NCBI GenBank assembly: GCA_010015655.1
Contig: ML976656.1
Coordinates: 2,300,809-2,364,808 of the forward strand
Origin: Bimuria novae-zelandiae CBS 107.79
Taxonomy: Eukaryota; Ascomycota; Dothideomycetes; Pleosporales; Didymosphaeriaceae
DNA length: 64,000 nucleotides
Direction of reading: 5' to 3'
Below the pieces are notes generated by a model. It was not told the origin of the DNA. It searched no databases and saw only the letters and a list, made by a program, of their open reading frames with translations. Positions 44,001 through 55,684 of the stretch are shown here, in pieces (the stretch's first letter is position 1; each line of letters begins with the position of its first letter). The position numbers were made by a program, and so were the translations under genes.

Positions 44001-46215
44001 CGTACAAGATTATAAGGGCAGAGCTTGACTCTAGCACTAGCGACGTTGTAGTGCTACAGATAGTAGTTAAGGCCGTTAACGACACCGCTGGCCTAGACGG
44101 ACTTGTACCCACGCTGCTCGTCTTCGGCGCATACCCTCAGGTATCCATAAACTCGCCACTATTACCATCGACAATACGTCGCGCTAAAGCAATCCAGAAA
44201 GCGATAAAGGCGCTGCAGAGGGCCGTAGCAGAACGTGCAGTAAGCAACGCACTTAACACTAGAAATAGGCTAAATATAAATAAGTTACTCTTACTACCTC
44301 TATAGAGTAAGGTAATAGTATAGCGTGAGAAGAATGGATGGCAAGGGCCGTATAAGGTTATTAACATAAAAGATCACGATATTACTATAGACATAGTTAA
44401 TAGCTTAATAACGTTCCGATCTATAGTTGTAAAACCTTACTACTAAGACACGACTACAGACGTAATTCTAGCCGTAAATAAAGGGGAAGAACTAATTACT
44501 GCTAAATAGTAGCCGCTAGTAGCTACACAGCCAACCTAGCCACGCAAGCGGGGCCACCCGCCTGGATCTAAGAACAAGCGTACAGTGTAATACCTGACAA
44601 GGAAGGAGGAGGACGATTACGCCCTAGCTATTAAGCTACGTAATAACGGCGTAATTAACACCCTAGGCGCCCCTTTCAAAGCATCTAACTAAAAAGAGAT
44701 TAATAACCTTATTAGCTATAGAGTGTTTAGTTTTAAGCTGTTTAACCTAACTATATATAATAGGTATTATATCTTTAAGTCGCGCATAGTTCGCGAAGTT
44801 AAAGGCAAGACTATAGTCCTATACAAGAAATTATAACTTATTATTTAAGGCTATAATAATAAGGGCAAACACGAAATCCTAACGTAGTTGCTAACTATCT
44901 AACGAGCTAGTCAGCGCTTAATACTGGCCCTGGCACCCGCATTACTCACTGAAGGCATGTCTATGGAACTACGCGATATCACACAGGCATACCCACAGGC
45001 ATAAACTAAGCTATTCTGCACGATTTTGGCGCACCTGCCTAAGGAGCTTATAACAAAGTATCCTAAAGGTATAATTATTCGCGTGATTAAGCCACTATAT
45101 AGAATTACAAAGGCAAGAGTTTACTAGTTCGCTACGTACTAAGGACACTACTATAAAGAGCTTGACATAGCTACATCTACGTATAATCCATGCCTCTTAA
45201 TTACGAACAGAGAACTAGAAACGTTTAGTATAGTAGGTCTATAAATAGACAATACGCTCGCGATTATAACACCTATATTCTCTAGCGTAAAGGACGCTAC
45301 GCTCTAGAAAGCTAACTTCTAAGCTAAGCTAAAGGAGAGACTATCTAAAAAGGTACTACTAGAGTTTAATAGATACACCCTTACGTTGCGTAAAGACGCT
45401 ATTTAACTAACGCAGAAGGGGCAAGGAGCTAAGATTAATACTATTAATCTAAAGGTAGTAGACTAAGCATAGAGGTATATAAAGTAGCGCGCGCGCGGCG
45501 CGTACATTGCTTCTATTTACTAACCTAAAGTATCTTTTAACCTTTCTATGGCTGCGCAAATACAGCAACCTGCGGACACGGACTATAGGAAACTTAACTA
45601 CTAACTAAAATAGTAAGCTAAGAACTTATAGCGAGGATTGCAGTACATTCCCCTTAATCTTACTATAGCTAAATTAATAGTATTTATAGATAGTTCTTTC
45701 GCAAATAACTAAGACCTTAGCTTATAGCTAGTGTACCTACTTGTCCTTGTTAATAAGTCTGGTAGACAAGATAATACGTTTAATATACGTGGTAATATAA
45801 TCTATTAGAGTTTAACTAAATGTAAACGCGTTACTAGAAGCGTCCTAGCATTAGAGATATATAGCATAGTTAGTGGCGTTAACATCGCTATCGCTATCTT
45901 AACAACACTTAAGATAATTACAGAACGCCTAGGTCTACCGTCGATCCCACTTGTTATATGTACAGACTTATACTCACTGTATAAGTGCCTCGTCAAACTT
46001 GGCACCACGAATGAGAAGCGCCTAATAATCAACATCATGGCACTCCGCCAGTCGTACGAGCGCCGTAAGATCGCGGAGATCTAATAGATTAATAGTAAAG
46101 ATAACCCTGCGGACGCACTTACGAAAGCCACGCCAAATCGCGCACTTAAACAATTTATTAACAGTAACATGCTATTAATACGAGTAGAGGGATCTGTGCA
46201 GCGACCTACGGAATA
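41090..46215 (+). pseudogene. copia-3 gag-pol polyprotein remnant
   Basis: The open piece 41940-42134 and the frame after it are gag-like (WDREKKYIRKLYNLL, then LEGRAQEYYLHF). A protease-like GASNVLIAG block lies near 43120. The integrase region near 43680-44180 has AKDIWEVI, ITYDAGTNFAF and VPTLLVFGAYP; 44051-44305 is open. Reverse transcriptase follows (SMELRDITQAYPQA near 44960, IRVIKPLYRITKARVY near 45080). RNase H is at the end, with VFIDSSFANNQDLSLQ near 45690 and NPADALTKATPNRALKQF near 46105. Stops are mostly TAG. It is not functional. Confidence 0.8.
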
Positions 46216-46243
46216 GTGTACTACAATAACAAAAGGTTACTAG

Positions 46244-46443
46244 TGTTGGTATACACATATCCTATCGCCTAAGGCTACTTAATGCTGCCTAACGTACCGC
46301 CTCGATCCTACTTTGGTCCGACTCGCACCAAGCCTATGTATACCTTCGTAGCACCCACGTTCATAGATAGAAAATACCAATAGCAATATACAAGACATTC
46401 GTTACTGTTATCACCCGTACGATCGTACAAAGGCCTACCAACA
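46244..46443 (+). repeat. copia-3 3' LTR (200 bp)
   Basis: It starts TGTTGGTATACACATATCC and ends CTACCAACA, followed by the target GAAAG. It matches 40624-40823. Confidence 0.88.
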
Positions 46444-46448
46444 GAAAG

Positions 46449-46553
46449 GGTTAATATATTCCTAGTCTCTGTGCACGGAGATCCGTACCCTTCCGGATCT
46501 TACGCACAGAGATCCGTGTGCATCCGGTCTACGTGACTACTACCATTTGGACA
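46449..46553 (-). repeat. copia-4 5' LTR, right part
   Basis: It runs from GGTTAATATATTCCTAG to CCATTTGGACA and aligns with 34758-34862. The target GTATA follows. Confidence 0.85.
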
Positions 46554-46558
46554 GTATA

Positions 46559-49366
46559 AGAATTAATTATTTTATCTTACTAATAAAAAAAGATAGCACT
46601 ACTCTAGAAATCCCTTATAGCCCCTTTTATAACATGTTAAAAAAGGAACTTCTGGTACTTAGGAAGAAGCTAATAAAGTATTTAAATTATAGTTTTATTT
46701 AAGGCAGTAAATCTAGCATAGCTACACTAGTGTTATTTACTAAGAAACCTAATAGTAAACTAAGGTTTTATATTAACTATTAAGTGCTAAACGCGCTCTT
46801 AAAAAAGTACTAGTATTTATTACTATTAATTAGTAAAATACTTTAGTTACTAGTAGAGGCGAAATAGTTTTTGAAGCTAACCATAATTTAGACGTTTTAT
46901 AAACTCTATATTATTAAAAAAGAAGAGTAGAAGACCGTCTTCTAGACTTAATTTAGCCTTTATAAATAGCTAGTAGTCTTATTTAGATTAGCGAATGCAC
47001 CTGGCATATTTTAATAATATATAAATTAAGTACTAAAAGAACACCTAGACAAATTCTACTCTACGTATATATACGACGTCTTAATCTTTTCCTTAGGGTT
47101 AAGAAGAGATTATGTGGAGAAGTTCCGTATAGTAATCTAGAAGCTAGTAGCTATAGGACTATAGCTTAATATTAAAAAGTTAGAATTCTACATTAAAAAG
47201 ACTAAATACTTAGGATTTATTATTTCTATAGGCAAATTCGTAAGTATAGACCCTAAAAAAGTTAAAGCTATTTAGTAGGAGGTAACGCCTACCTTAGTTA
47301 AAAGAGTATAAAGTTTTATTAAATATATAAACTTTTATTATTAATTTATTAAATTTTTTTTTAAGATTATAAGCTCCTTTACTAAACTTACTAAAAGGAA
47401 CGTAAAGTTTTAGTAAAAGTAAAAGTAATAGCGTGCGTTTAACTTCTTAAAGAAAGTCTTTATTATAGAGTTAGTCTTAGCTTACTTTAACCCTAATAGG
47501 GACTCTGTCCTAGAAGCAAACGCGTTAGAATAGTCTATAAAAGATTACTTTTCTTAGTATAATTAAGAGAGTATATTAAGGCCTATAGTATATTTTTCTA
47601 CTAAAAATAGCCCCGCGAAATACAATTACGCGATTTATAATAAGGAGATATTAGTAGTAGTAAAGTGTATAAAGGAGTGGGATTACATGTATTAGATTAT
47701 AAAGCCCCTAATAGTATATATAGACTATAAAAACCTTACTTACTTTGCGGAAAAGAGAAAACTTAAGGAGTAGCATATTTACTAGTTATAGACCCTAAGA
47801 AATATAAATATAATATTTATTTACTACTTAAGGTTAGTAAATTTAAGAGCAAACGCGCTATTACGTAAAAAGTAAGATTTACTTATAAGAGTAAATAATG
47901 AAAGGTTAAAGTCTTAGGAGATATAGTTATTAATATAGATCTTAGTTAATAATAGCTATAAAGCGATTTAACTATAAAAATTTATTAAAGATCTACTTTT
48001 AGATTTGTCTATGCGCGTAGGGACCGTAGTTATAAAAAGATATATATAAACTAGAGCTAAGGCATTAAAGGTACTATTTAGATTATATAACCTAAATAAA
48101 GTCCTCCCTATTTTAGAGTAAGGAGATAAAAGTATTTATACTAAATAACTTAATAGCCTAGTCTTAGCTAGGCTAGATAGGGGCACCCGCTAATTAAAGA
48201 TATTATAAATAAAAGTAAACGCTAATACTTTTAATAAGAAATTTTGCGCTATAAAAACTATGGTCTAAAAAAGATAAAGGTAATTCCTATTAATACCAAA
48301 GTTTAAGGTACCAATATTAGAGTGCTAAATAAATCGCACTAGATTCCTCTACTATAAAGGACGCTACTAAGTACCTAATTCGGAACTACTGCACACTCGT
48401 TTAATAGCCGTGGCATATACCTCGCTAACTTTAAGCTATTCTAGGAGGGAAAATATATATAAGATTCTAGCCTAAGACTTCTTCTTCCCTAGGATATTAG
48501 ACCATATCTAAAGGTACGTTTAGAATTATAATGTTTACTATAAAATAATACCTTAGCAAGAGCTAAAGTAGGGGCTACTTAATCCTTTACCTATACTAAA
48601 AAGGGAATAAAAAGAACTTTTTATACACTTTATTATAGGTCTTTTAGAGAGCAGGGGTTACTAATATATTATAGTAGTAGTAGACTAGTTTAGTAAAGAC
48701 CTCTTAGTAATAGCTTTACTAAATTTACGAGTTTTAATAGTAGTTAACGCTTTTTTAAGATTCTAAGTAGTATAATATTTCCTCCTTAACTTTATAGTCT
48801 TAGATTAGAGAGCGTAGTTTGTTAGTAACTTCTAAATAAAACTATACTTTAAAATAAGTATAAATTAAAAACTCTTTATACCTAAGCACCTGCAGACTAA
48901 TAGCTAAATAAAATATATAAACTTAGTATTATAGTAGATCCTAAGGGTATACTATAAGTAAAACTAATTAAATTAGGCCTATTAGCTCTTAATTATATAA
49001 ATTATAATTAAAGGGCGCGTTATAATATTTATAAGATTAAGCCTATTCTTCTTCTAGCACGAATACGACGTGGACCCTATAAGACTCTTCTATAATAAAG
49101 AGGCAGCCTTAGAGCAAAGGAGGAAAATAGACCTAATAATTACTACTTAGAATATAATAGAGAAATTCCGTGTAGTATTTAACTTTATATAGGCGAAGTT
49201 AGCTAATGCGTAGTAAGAATAAGAGATCTAAGTAAACTATAGCAATAAAGATACCCTAATTTTAAGAGTTAAAAATAAAGTATAGTTAAAGTATAGGTAC
49301 TACCTATCCAATCCATAACTAAGTAAGAAACTATATTAAAAAAATAAAAAGTTTATAGTTAAAAGG
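46559..49366 (+). pseudogene. gypsy chromovirus pol, fragment 3 (RT, RNase H, integrase)
   Basis: This resumes after the copia-4 target with gypsy reverse transcriptase: LEIPYSPFYNMLKKELL, then SSIATLVLFTKKP and RFYINYQVLNALL. The catalytic block DVLIFS is near 47075, where the family has Asp-Asp. RNase H follows around 47600-47800 (SPAKYNYAIYNKEILVVV), then integrase around 48500-49100 (IIVVVDQFSKDLLVIAL, FSKD type, and LDQRAQFVSNF). Stops are TAG/TAA throughout. RT-RH-IN order identifies Ty3/gypsy. Confidence 0.75.
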
Positions 49367-49371
49367 GTAAT

Positions 49372-49616
49372 TGTGACGGCCTGGCATGCCGGCAGGTCAC
49401 ATGACCTCGCGTACGAGGCGCACCTACCTTACGCCCTGGTGCGGCTGCCCGCGCACCCAGCGCAGTTACTTCTAATGGATAGTTGTTCCCCTCCAACGAG
49501 CGCACAAAAGCGCTGCGAGTCTATGTACCTACAGTCTCCTCATCTTAGTGTAGCTGAAATAGAGCTAACTTACCTTATCTACTCTTTCGATGCAGGAGCC
49601 CGCGCTCGTCCTCACA
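49372..49616. repeat. solo LTR, 245 bp, not mutated by RIP
   Basis: It starts TGTGACGGCCTGGCATGCCG and ends GCTCGTCCTCACA. The 5-bp target GTAAT is duplicated at 49367-49371 and 49617-49621. Its GC content is sharply higher than the flanking gypsy. An 83-codon open frame that starts inside it is incidental. It is inserted at the integrase-chromodomain junction of the gypsy. No internal element remains, so it arose by recombination between two LTRs. Confidence 0.88.
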
Positions 49617-49621
49617 GTAAT

Positions 49622-50000
49622 TAAAACTTATATAATAAAGCTAGACGTGCCTTTAAGGATATACCTAGTATTTTACGTAAACAGGCTAAGGTTACACCCT
49701 AGGGATCTATTGCCTAGCTAATAGGTAGATAATTCCTAACTAGAGGCCCTTTTCTAGGATAGGGAGGAGGAGTGTAGAGTAAAAAATATTATATAGGAAA
49801 AGCGCTCTCGCTCTAATAAAGTTACGTAGTACTTTATTAAATAGTAAAATAATAACTAGTAGATATAGGAACTAGCTTTAAAGTTTTAAAATAATAAATT
49901 CTTAGACTACTAGAAGGAGTATACTGCTTCTTATAAAAATAAATAAGGTAGGCTACTAGAGCATTTTACTTAAAAGACGCCTTGTATTAAATATACGTAA
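49622..50000 (+). pseudogene. gypsy chromovirus, fragment 4 (integrase end and chromodomain)
   Basis: After the solo LTR the frame continues with FYVNRLRLHP, then an SNKVTQYFIK-type block that looks like a decayed chromodomain (family: TxYLVKW). The end is approximate. No matching gypsy LTR pair could be identified by eye. Confidence 0.5.
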
Positions 50001-50855
50001 GAAGCCCTAGGCCACAGGCTAAGAATAAGAAGGCGGGAGCTTAGAACGCCTAGAGCGGAGCTCGTCCTAATATAAAGTAGGGACCTTAGGTGAGATTTAG
50101 ACATAAGATAAGGAAGTAAAGAATAAAGGAGTAATTAGTTATATTTTTTTAAATAAGAGAGACTAGAGGCACACTATTTAATAGGTTACTATAATTTAGT
50201 AAGACAGATCTTAAATAAGTTATAAAACGCAGGCTAAATAGCGTTAGAACTTAAATATTTTTAATTAAAGACTTAAAGTCGCTATCTTTAAGAAGCTCTT
50301 TTAAAAGCATAGGTTAATATAAGGTTTAAAAGGTAGGCTAGATAGATAAGACTTACTACTAGCTAATTTATGTAGAAATATTACGTTAAGGAGTAAACTT
50401 AGCTTAGAGCTATATTTAAGGATTACTTTAACTATAAAATAAAGTAAGTTAAGCTAGTCGCGAAAGGCCTTCTTACGAGAATTTTAAAAAATATTAGTAA
50501 AAAATTAGGTAAATAGCATTAAAACTCATTTTCTTAAACTAGGCGACATATAAAATCTACTTTAAGGTAGTTAAAATCTTACCTACCTAAGTAATAAGGG
50601 GCTATAAATCCTACGCCGTGCTAGCAAAAGCATAGCTAGTATTTAAATTAAGCTTAAAAGCTTTATTATTTTTAGTAAACTTAGCTAGGATATGCTTAAA
50701 TTTAGTAAATACTACCTTTTACTTTTAAGTAAACTAGCTAATATTTATTTTAAGCTTATTAACTCGCTAGCCCTTCGTGCCCTTTAGCTAAGCAAAAATA
50801 ATTTAAGTAAAGGACTCCTTTTTAGTTATAAAGCGCTAGACCTATTAATACGTTA
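50001..50855. other. AT-rich RIP-degraded repeat sequence
   Basis: No open frame above 60 codons and no recognisable motif. The TA-rich composition matches the transposon remains on both sides, so it is probably more of the same nest. Confidence 0.5.
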
Positions 50856-51035
50856 TGTAAGCAGGTGGGTGGTATGTGTGAAGGTAGTATATTGTGTGTG
50901 TAATTGTCTGAGTTGCTCTGTGTGTTGTTCTGTGTTGTGTTGTGTGTACATGGAGTGATCAGAGGCTCGTATATAGAGATAGAGCTGACTCATGAGACTA
51001 GTGTCGTCATGTGACATATCTCTGGGCTGCTTACA
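50856..51035. repeat. solo LTR, 180 bp, GT-rich
   Basis: It starts TGTAAGCAGGTGGG and ends GGGCTGCTTACA, so the ends form a 9-bp inverted repeat (TGTAAGCAG). The 5-bp target CGTTA is duplicated at 50851-50855 and 51036-51040. It contains GTGTGTGT-type runs and has not been mutated like its surroundings. A short MITE is possible, but TG...CA ends and a 5-bp target favour an LTR. Confidence 0.75.
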
Positions 51036-51040
51036 CGTTA

Positions 51041-51710
51041 AGCAAGAAATATATAGCTAAAGAAATAAAACTTATAAGTCTACTATAGTAAACGCTATCC
51101 TTTATGCACTTAATATAAAAGGTAGTATGCCTACTACTAAGAGAAATATAATTAAGTCCCTTACTAAAGCAAACTATATATATAGAAGCTAACTACTATA
51201 TATAGTAAATAATCTCCTTAGCAAAAGCTTTATCCTTTAGTAATAAGTTAATTTTAAGACTATTAATAGCCTAAGAGAATTAGCTAGGAACTTAGAAATA
51301 AAACTAAAAAACTTCCCTAGTAATAGCTATTTATAGTCTAGAGCTTTAGAGATGCCTTAAGAATACGCATAAGACTAGCGAAAAAGTAAAGTTTTATTTT
51401 TTTTATAAAGAAAGCTACTAGGAGCGGAGCTACTAGCGCGTTTACTAGACTATAAATTAAGGTAAGACTTTTATAGCGTAGTTAGGATTTTAAAGAGAGG
51501 TATAACGATTAATTATAAAGTAAAAATATTAAAGAGCTAGGTAAAACGCTTATAAGACTAGGCTTAACAGTAAAAGTATAAAATAAGGGACTTAAAACAC
51601 TACAGGCAGGCTTTTACTATAAAAGTTACGCTAATAGGGAGTATAAATAGGTATATAACTAAAAAGATAAGTACGACTTACTGCCTAAGGAACTACGCTT
51701 ACTATTACAC
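51041..51710. other. AT-rich RIP-degraded repeat sequence
   Basis: No assignable coding motif. Together with 53583-54092 it forms the sequence into which pogo-C is inserted. A retroelement origin is likely from composition, but the class cannot be told. Confidence 0.45.
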
Positions 51711-51712
51711 TA

Positions 51713-53580
51713 ACATGTTTTATAAGCGAGCGGCCCATACAAGCGAGCGGCCCATACAAGCGAGCGGCCCACCCCACCAACTTTTTGCAGCACATAAACT
51801 TCTACCTACTATGGCGCCCCTAATTCAGGCCCAACTAGCCTCTGCTAAGGCTAATATACACCTTGCAATCTTAGCTATTAATTAAAACCAAATTTAGTCT
51901 ATAAGAGGTGCAGCACACATATTTACTATCCCTTAAATAACACTCTAACGCTAACGCGCTAGAATTACTACGCGACGCGATTACTAGCCTAAATTAAAAA
52001 AGCTTACTAAGATAGAAGAGGAGGTGATTATTAGGCATATACTTAACTTAGATTTGCGAGGATTTCCGCCCACGCTAAGTGCTGTGCAAGATATGGCGGA
52101 TAAGCTACTCGCTAAGCGAGGCGCTAGACAGGTTAGCAAGTAGTGGCCACGCAACTTTGTTAAGCAAATAGATTATCTTACTATATGATTTAATCGACTA
52201 TATAATTAGCAGAGAGCTCTGTGTGAGGATTTAGATGCTATTAGAGCTTAGTTCGAGCTTATAGCGCGCACAAAGGCTACCTATAGTATCTATAACAAGA
52301 ATACCTATAACTTCGACGAGACTGGTTTTATAATAGGTAAGATATTATCTTAGCTTGTTATTACAGGCTTAGAGAGACGCGGCAGGCTAAAGGCTATCTA
52401 GCTAGGCAATTATAGGTAGACTACAGCAATCTATAGAATTAGCGCTACTAGCTAGGCAATCCTACCTTTTATTATCTTCGCTAGCTAGTATTACCTTTCT
52501 ACCTAGTACTAGGACAATAATATACCGCGCGACTAGGCTTTCGCTATTAGCGATAATAGCTAGACTACTAATAAGCTTAGAGTAGAGTGGCTAAGGCACT
52601 TTATTAAGTATATAGTAAAGTGTAGGGTAGGCGCGCGCTAGCTACTTATACTTAATAGCTATAAAAGCTATAACTCGCTCGAATTTTAAGAGCTCTGTAA
52701 GGAGAATAATATCTATACTCTCTATATACTACTATATTCGTTACACCTCCTGTAGCTACTTAATATTAGTTACTTTTCGCCGTTAAAGCGCGCGTATAGC
52801 CGCTAGATCAAGAGCCTAATGCGCGACTATATTAACTATATTATAAAGCTAGAGTTCCTACTAGCCTTCTGCGTAGCCTATAAGTAATTAATTATAAAGG
52901 AAAATATCTGCGTAAGCTTTCGAGGCGCTAGCCTAGTCCTACACGACCTAGAGGCGGTAATATCGAAGCTTAATATTAAGCTTTATACGCCGACGCCGCC
53001 TCTACTAAAGGTTACCCTTTAGGAAGATAAAACACTAAGCAACGCGCGCGAGCTAGAGGCTTAATTAATATTAATTTATAATAGGATTTAAAAGTATAAG
53101 AGCTTATTACCTACTTCTATTATTATAGCGCTTAATTAGCTTAAAAAGGGCGCTAAGGTAATAGCTTACAAAAGTACGCTTATGCGCGATTGGATCGCGA
53201 GGCTTAAGAAGGCTAATAAGGCTGCTATAACGCGTAAATAGCGCAAAAAGAAGCGGATCTAGAGGCAGGGTACCTTAACAAGGCAAAAGTAGAGAAGATT
53301 ATCGCTTAAAAGGATGTTAAGCAGCAAATAGAGGTAGAAATACGTTAAGATAAGGCGCGATCAGGTGCTAATCGGCAAGCTTTAACACGCTGCAGCCACT
53401 ACAAGAAGACTAACCATAACATACAAACATGCAAGAACGATATTATAGATACTATTTAATCTAGTATAGCAATTATATACTATTATCTTATTGTGTTGTT
53501 AAGATAGGTTGCTGTAAAGGTATAAAAAGTTGGTGGGGTGGGCCGCTCGCTTGTATGGGCCGCTCGCTTATAAAACACGT
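51713..53580 (+). mobile_element. pogo-C: complete pogo/Tigger-like element (1868 bp)
   Basis: The left end has three tandem copies of an (A)AGCGAGCGGCCCATAC-type unit followed by CCCCACCAACTTTT; the right end has two. Both begin AC(A/G)TGTTTTATAAGCG. The target TA is at 51711-51712 and 53581-53582. It encodes a plus-strand transposase remnant. Confidence 0.9.
51811..53450 (+). pseudogene. pogo-C DDE_1 transposase remnant
   Basis: The ATG at 51811 (MAPLIQAQLASAKANI) opens the frame. A CENP-B-type domain follows (LRGFPPTLSAVQDMADKLLAKRGA, about 52058-52130). The catalytic blocks are NTYNFDETGFIIG (about 52300), FAISDNSQTTNKLRVEWL (about 52545) and LLILNSYKSYNSLEF (about 52645), where the usual DGHxSH is mutated. 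The C-terminal part has LDLEAVISKLN-like and QLKKGAKV segments. Stops are mainly TAG and TAA. It is inactive. Confidence 0.8.
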
Positions 53581-53582
53581 TA

Positions 53583-54092
53583 AGGCAAATAGTAAAAAGA
53601 AATAGTCCTTATAGAATAGTAATTCTTAGCCTAATATCTAGAATATAGCAAACCCTATAAGTCTAATAAATTTAAATAAGGAAATTTTTCTTTTTCCCTA
53701 CTACACGATTAGAGAGGGGGGGGGGGGTATATTAGAGGCTAGGCCTCTAAAGTACTTAGCTAAGAAATTTTATAGCTAAAGCCTTAAGCAACTCTAAGAG
53801 CTACTAAGGTACCTTTAGAGTGTTAAGAAATAGATCTAGCCCCTTTAGAGTTAGTCCTCTTTACTTAGAAGCTATATATATAGCGTAGGAAGGAGCTACT
53901 TAAACTCCTTATTAAATTTATCTATATTCTTCTGCCATCTTAGGTCCCCCGGGCCCAAAGCCCCCTTACATAAACTTTACTAGTTATGTATTACTATATA
54001 GACATACGTTCCTGGGCTCTTAACTTATAGCCTTATTATTACTTTACGTTTTTGCTACTTAAAGGTTACCTGCTATGCTATTAAGCTTCTAG
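53583..54092. other. AT-rich degraded sequence with poly-G tract
   Basis: No coding motif. A run of about 11 G lies near 53717-53727, which is odd in such AT-rich DNA. Confidence 0.4.
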
Positions 54093-54608
54093 TGTTACAA
54101 GGAGGTTTACTTACCTAAACCTAATCTAGGTTAGGGGAGAATAGGCCTAGAGTAATATGCCTTACGGATATATTTAGTGGTTAAGAGCTTAAAATAATAA
54201 TACTAGGATATATAAATATTCTAATTTTATAACGAACTATAGAATAACTAACTAAGAGATTTACTAATCTATTATAAAAGATATACTAGTACTATGTTAA
54301 GTTAACTATAAAGAGTAGGAAAAGTATAGAGAAATTATTAAACTATATACTATTTATCCCAGTCCTTACTATTATCTATTACTATTATAGTCCTACTAAG
54401 CCTTTCTTCTAAAAGTAGTCCTTAAAACTTACTATAGTCTTAACCTTTATGCGGGACTTCTTACTTATACGAGACTTTATTACGTAATTACTAATCTAAG
54501 TTGTCCCGTGCTTTTGTGTGTTCCTCTAGCGCGGTTATTTTGCTAATAATAACTCTCTTAGCGTAATTGTCTGGTTCTATTATTCCTGTGGAATTCGTGA
54601 TCGTAACA
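54093..54608. repeat. probable gypsy-type solo LTR (516 bp)
   Basis: It starts TGTTACAAGG and ends GATCGTAACA, so TGTTAC...GTAACA are inverted as in Ty3/gypsy LTRs. The flanking 5 bases are TCTAG (54088-54092) and TTTAG (54609-54613), which match if one C-to-T change is allowed. No partner LTR was seen in the window. Unlike the shorter solo LTRs, it is strongly AT-biased. Confidence 0.55.
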
Positions 54609-55660
54609 TTTAGAAACTAAGTTAGACTTATTAAATATACGTTATATTAGTAGTACCGTAGTCCTTTAATATAATTATTTATGTATTATTATTTTTATAC
54701 TTTAATAGCTTAATTAGCATTAGTATAGTATATTTAAAGTTAATACTTTTAATAATGTGAAAAAGTCCTCTTATACGCACGTACTTTTAATATTAAGTAA
54801 ATTAATTTTAGCGTACTAACTAGTAACTTTAATTTATAATTATAGCTGGTTTTTAAACTTACGTAACTTTAGTAGGGTATATAGGCGCTTATAGTTATTA
54901 ATTAGATTATATTAGTAGGCTACTATTAATAGTAAAAAGTATTTTTATTATATGGTAAGTAGATATAGCGCTTAGCGATTATCTTATTAATATTTATATT
55001 TAGGTTTTAAGATACCTACTTTTACATAAGATAGTAAGTATATTCCTTTTTATATTAGTCGTACGCAAATTAATAGCGTCAAAATTTAATATTATTAAAG
55101 CTAACGTTAGTATATATTGTTACGGTACAATTCTATTAGCTTCGATTCCATCAGGTTCCATGCCTAGACTCTTGGCTGGTTCCAAAGTATATATATATGT
55201 AGGTTATCTCTATTATAGAGAAATTAATGCAGCACTTCTTCCTTCTCTCTCACATATATTATACTAAGTACTTTAGTAACTTTATATTAGTGTACTATAG
55301 GCTCGACAGGCTTTATTAGTAGAGGCAAGTTAGCTATAGCAACGTTAGGGTTATGATACTGCTATAGATCGTGCTACTACGTGGCATCCTTATAAAGAAA
55401 GATCTATGCCTGCTAGTCCTTAGGCTTATTAAGGACTACTATAACACGCGTTGTTATAGAATTAGATTTTATTACTATTATAGAAACGTATAGCTATTAT
55501 ATAAGTTATATATAGTAGGTATTATAAAATTATTATAAATAATTATAAGTAATAGCCTTAGCAGGTGTAAACTAGGCTTATAACTATAATATTAAAAAAA
55601 AGTATTAACGTAATTGTTATTTTAATTAAGAAGCTACTCTATAAGAGCTATATACTGTGT
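54609..55660. other. AT-rich degraded sequence, possible further LTR at 55127
   Basis: No protein motif. A GC-normal patch at about 55127-55281 begins TGTTACGGTAC and ends near TAGTAACTT, so it may be another short gypsy-type LTR, but its target repeat is not clear. AT-rich DNA ends abruptly at about 55660, where gene-type sequence begins. Confidence 0.4.
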
Positions 55661-55684
55661 GGATCACGTGCACGGGCCGCACGT

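Larger units (their letters stand above)
40624..46443 (+). mobile_element. copia-3: complete Ty1/copia element in an LTR of copia-4
   Basis: 200-bp LTRs lie at 40624-40823 and 46244-46443. The 5-bp target GAAAG is duplicated at 40619-40623 and 46444-46448. The interior reads gag, protease, integrase, reverse transcriptase and RNase H on the plus strand. It belongs to the same subclass as its host copia-4 but has different LTRs and the opposite orientation. Confidence 0.9.
34628..46553 (-). mobile_element. copia-4: complete Ty1/copia element, LTR split by copia-3
   Basis: The LTRs are at 34628-34862 (235 bp) and 40499-46553, the latter split by copia-3. The 5-bp target GTATA is duplicated at 34623-34627 and 46554-46558. 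The interior (34863-40498) reads on the minus strand, with reverse transcriptase at 36756-36280. Both LTRs contain a run of G (34698-34714 and about 40567-40578) and the sequence AACTGGTGTTGATTGCTTCTC. Confidence 0.88.

Noticed and set aside
49373..49624. 83-codon frame
   Set aside because: It lies almost wholly within the solo LTR 49372-49616 and has no protein resemblance.
51720..51770. CRISPR-like tandem units
   Set aside because: The units are adjacent, lie at a transposon terminus and are mirrored at the other end; this is a terminal inverted repeat in a eukaryote.
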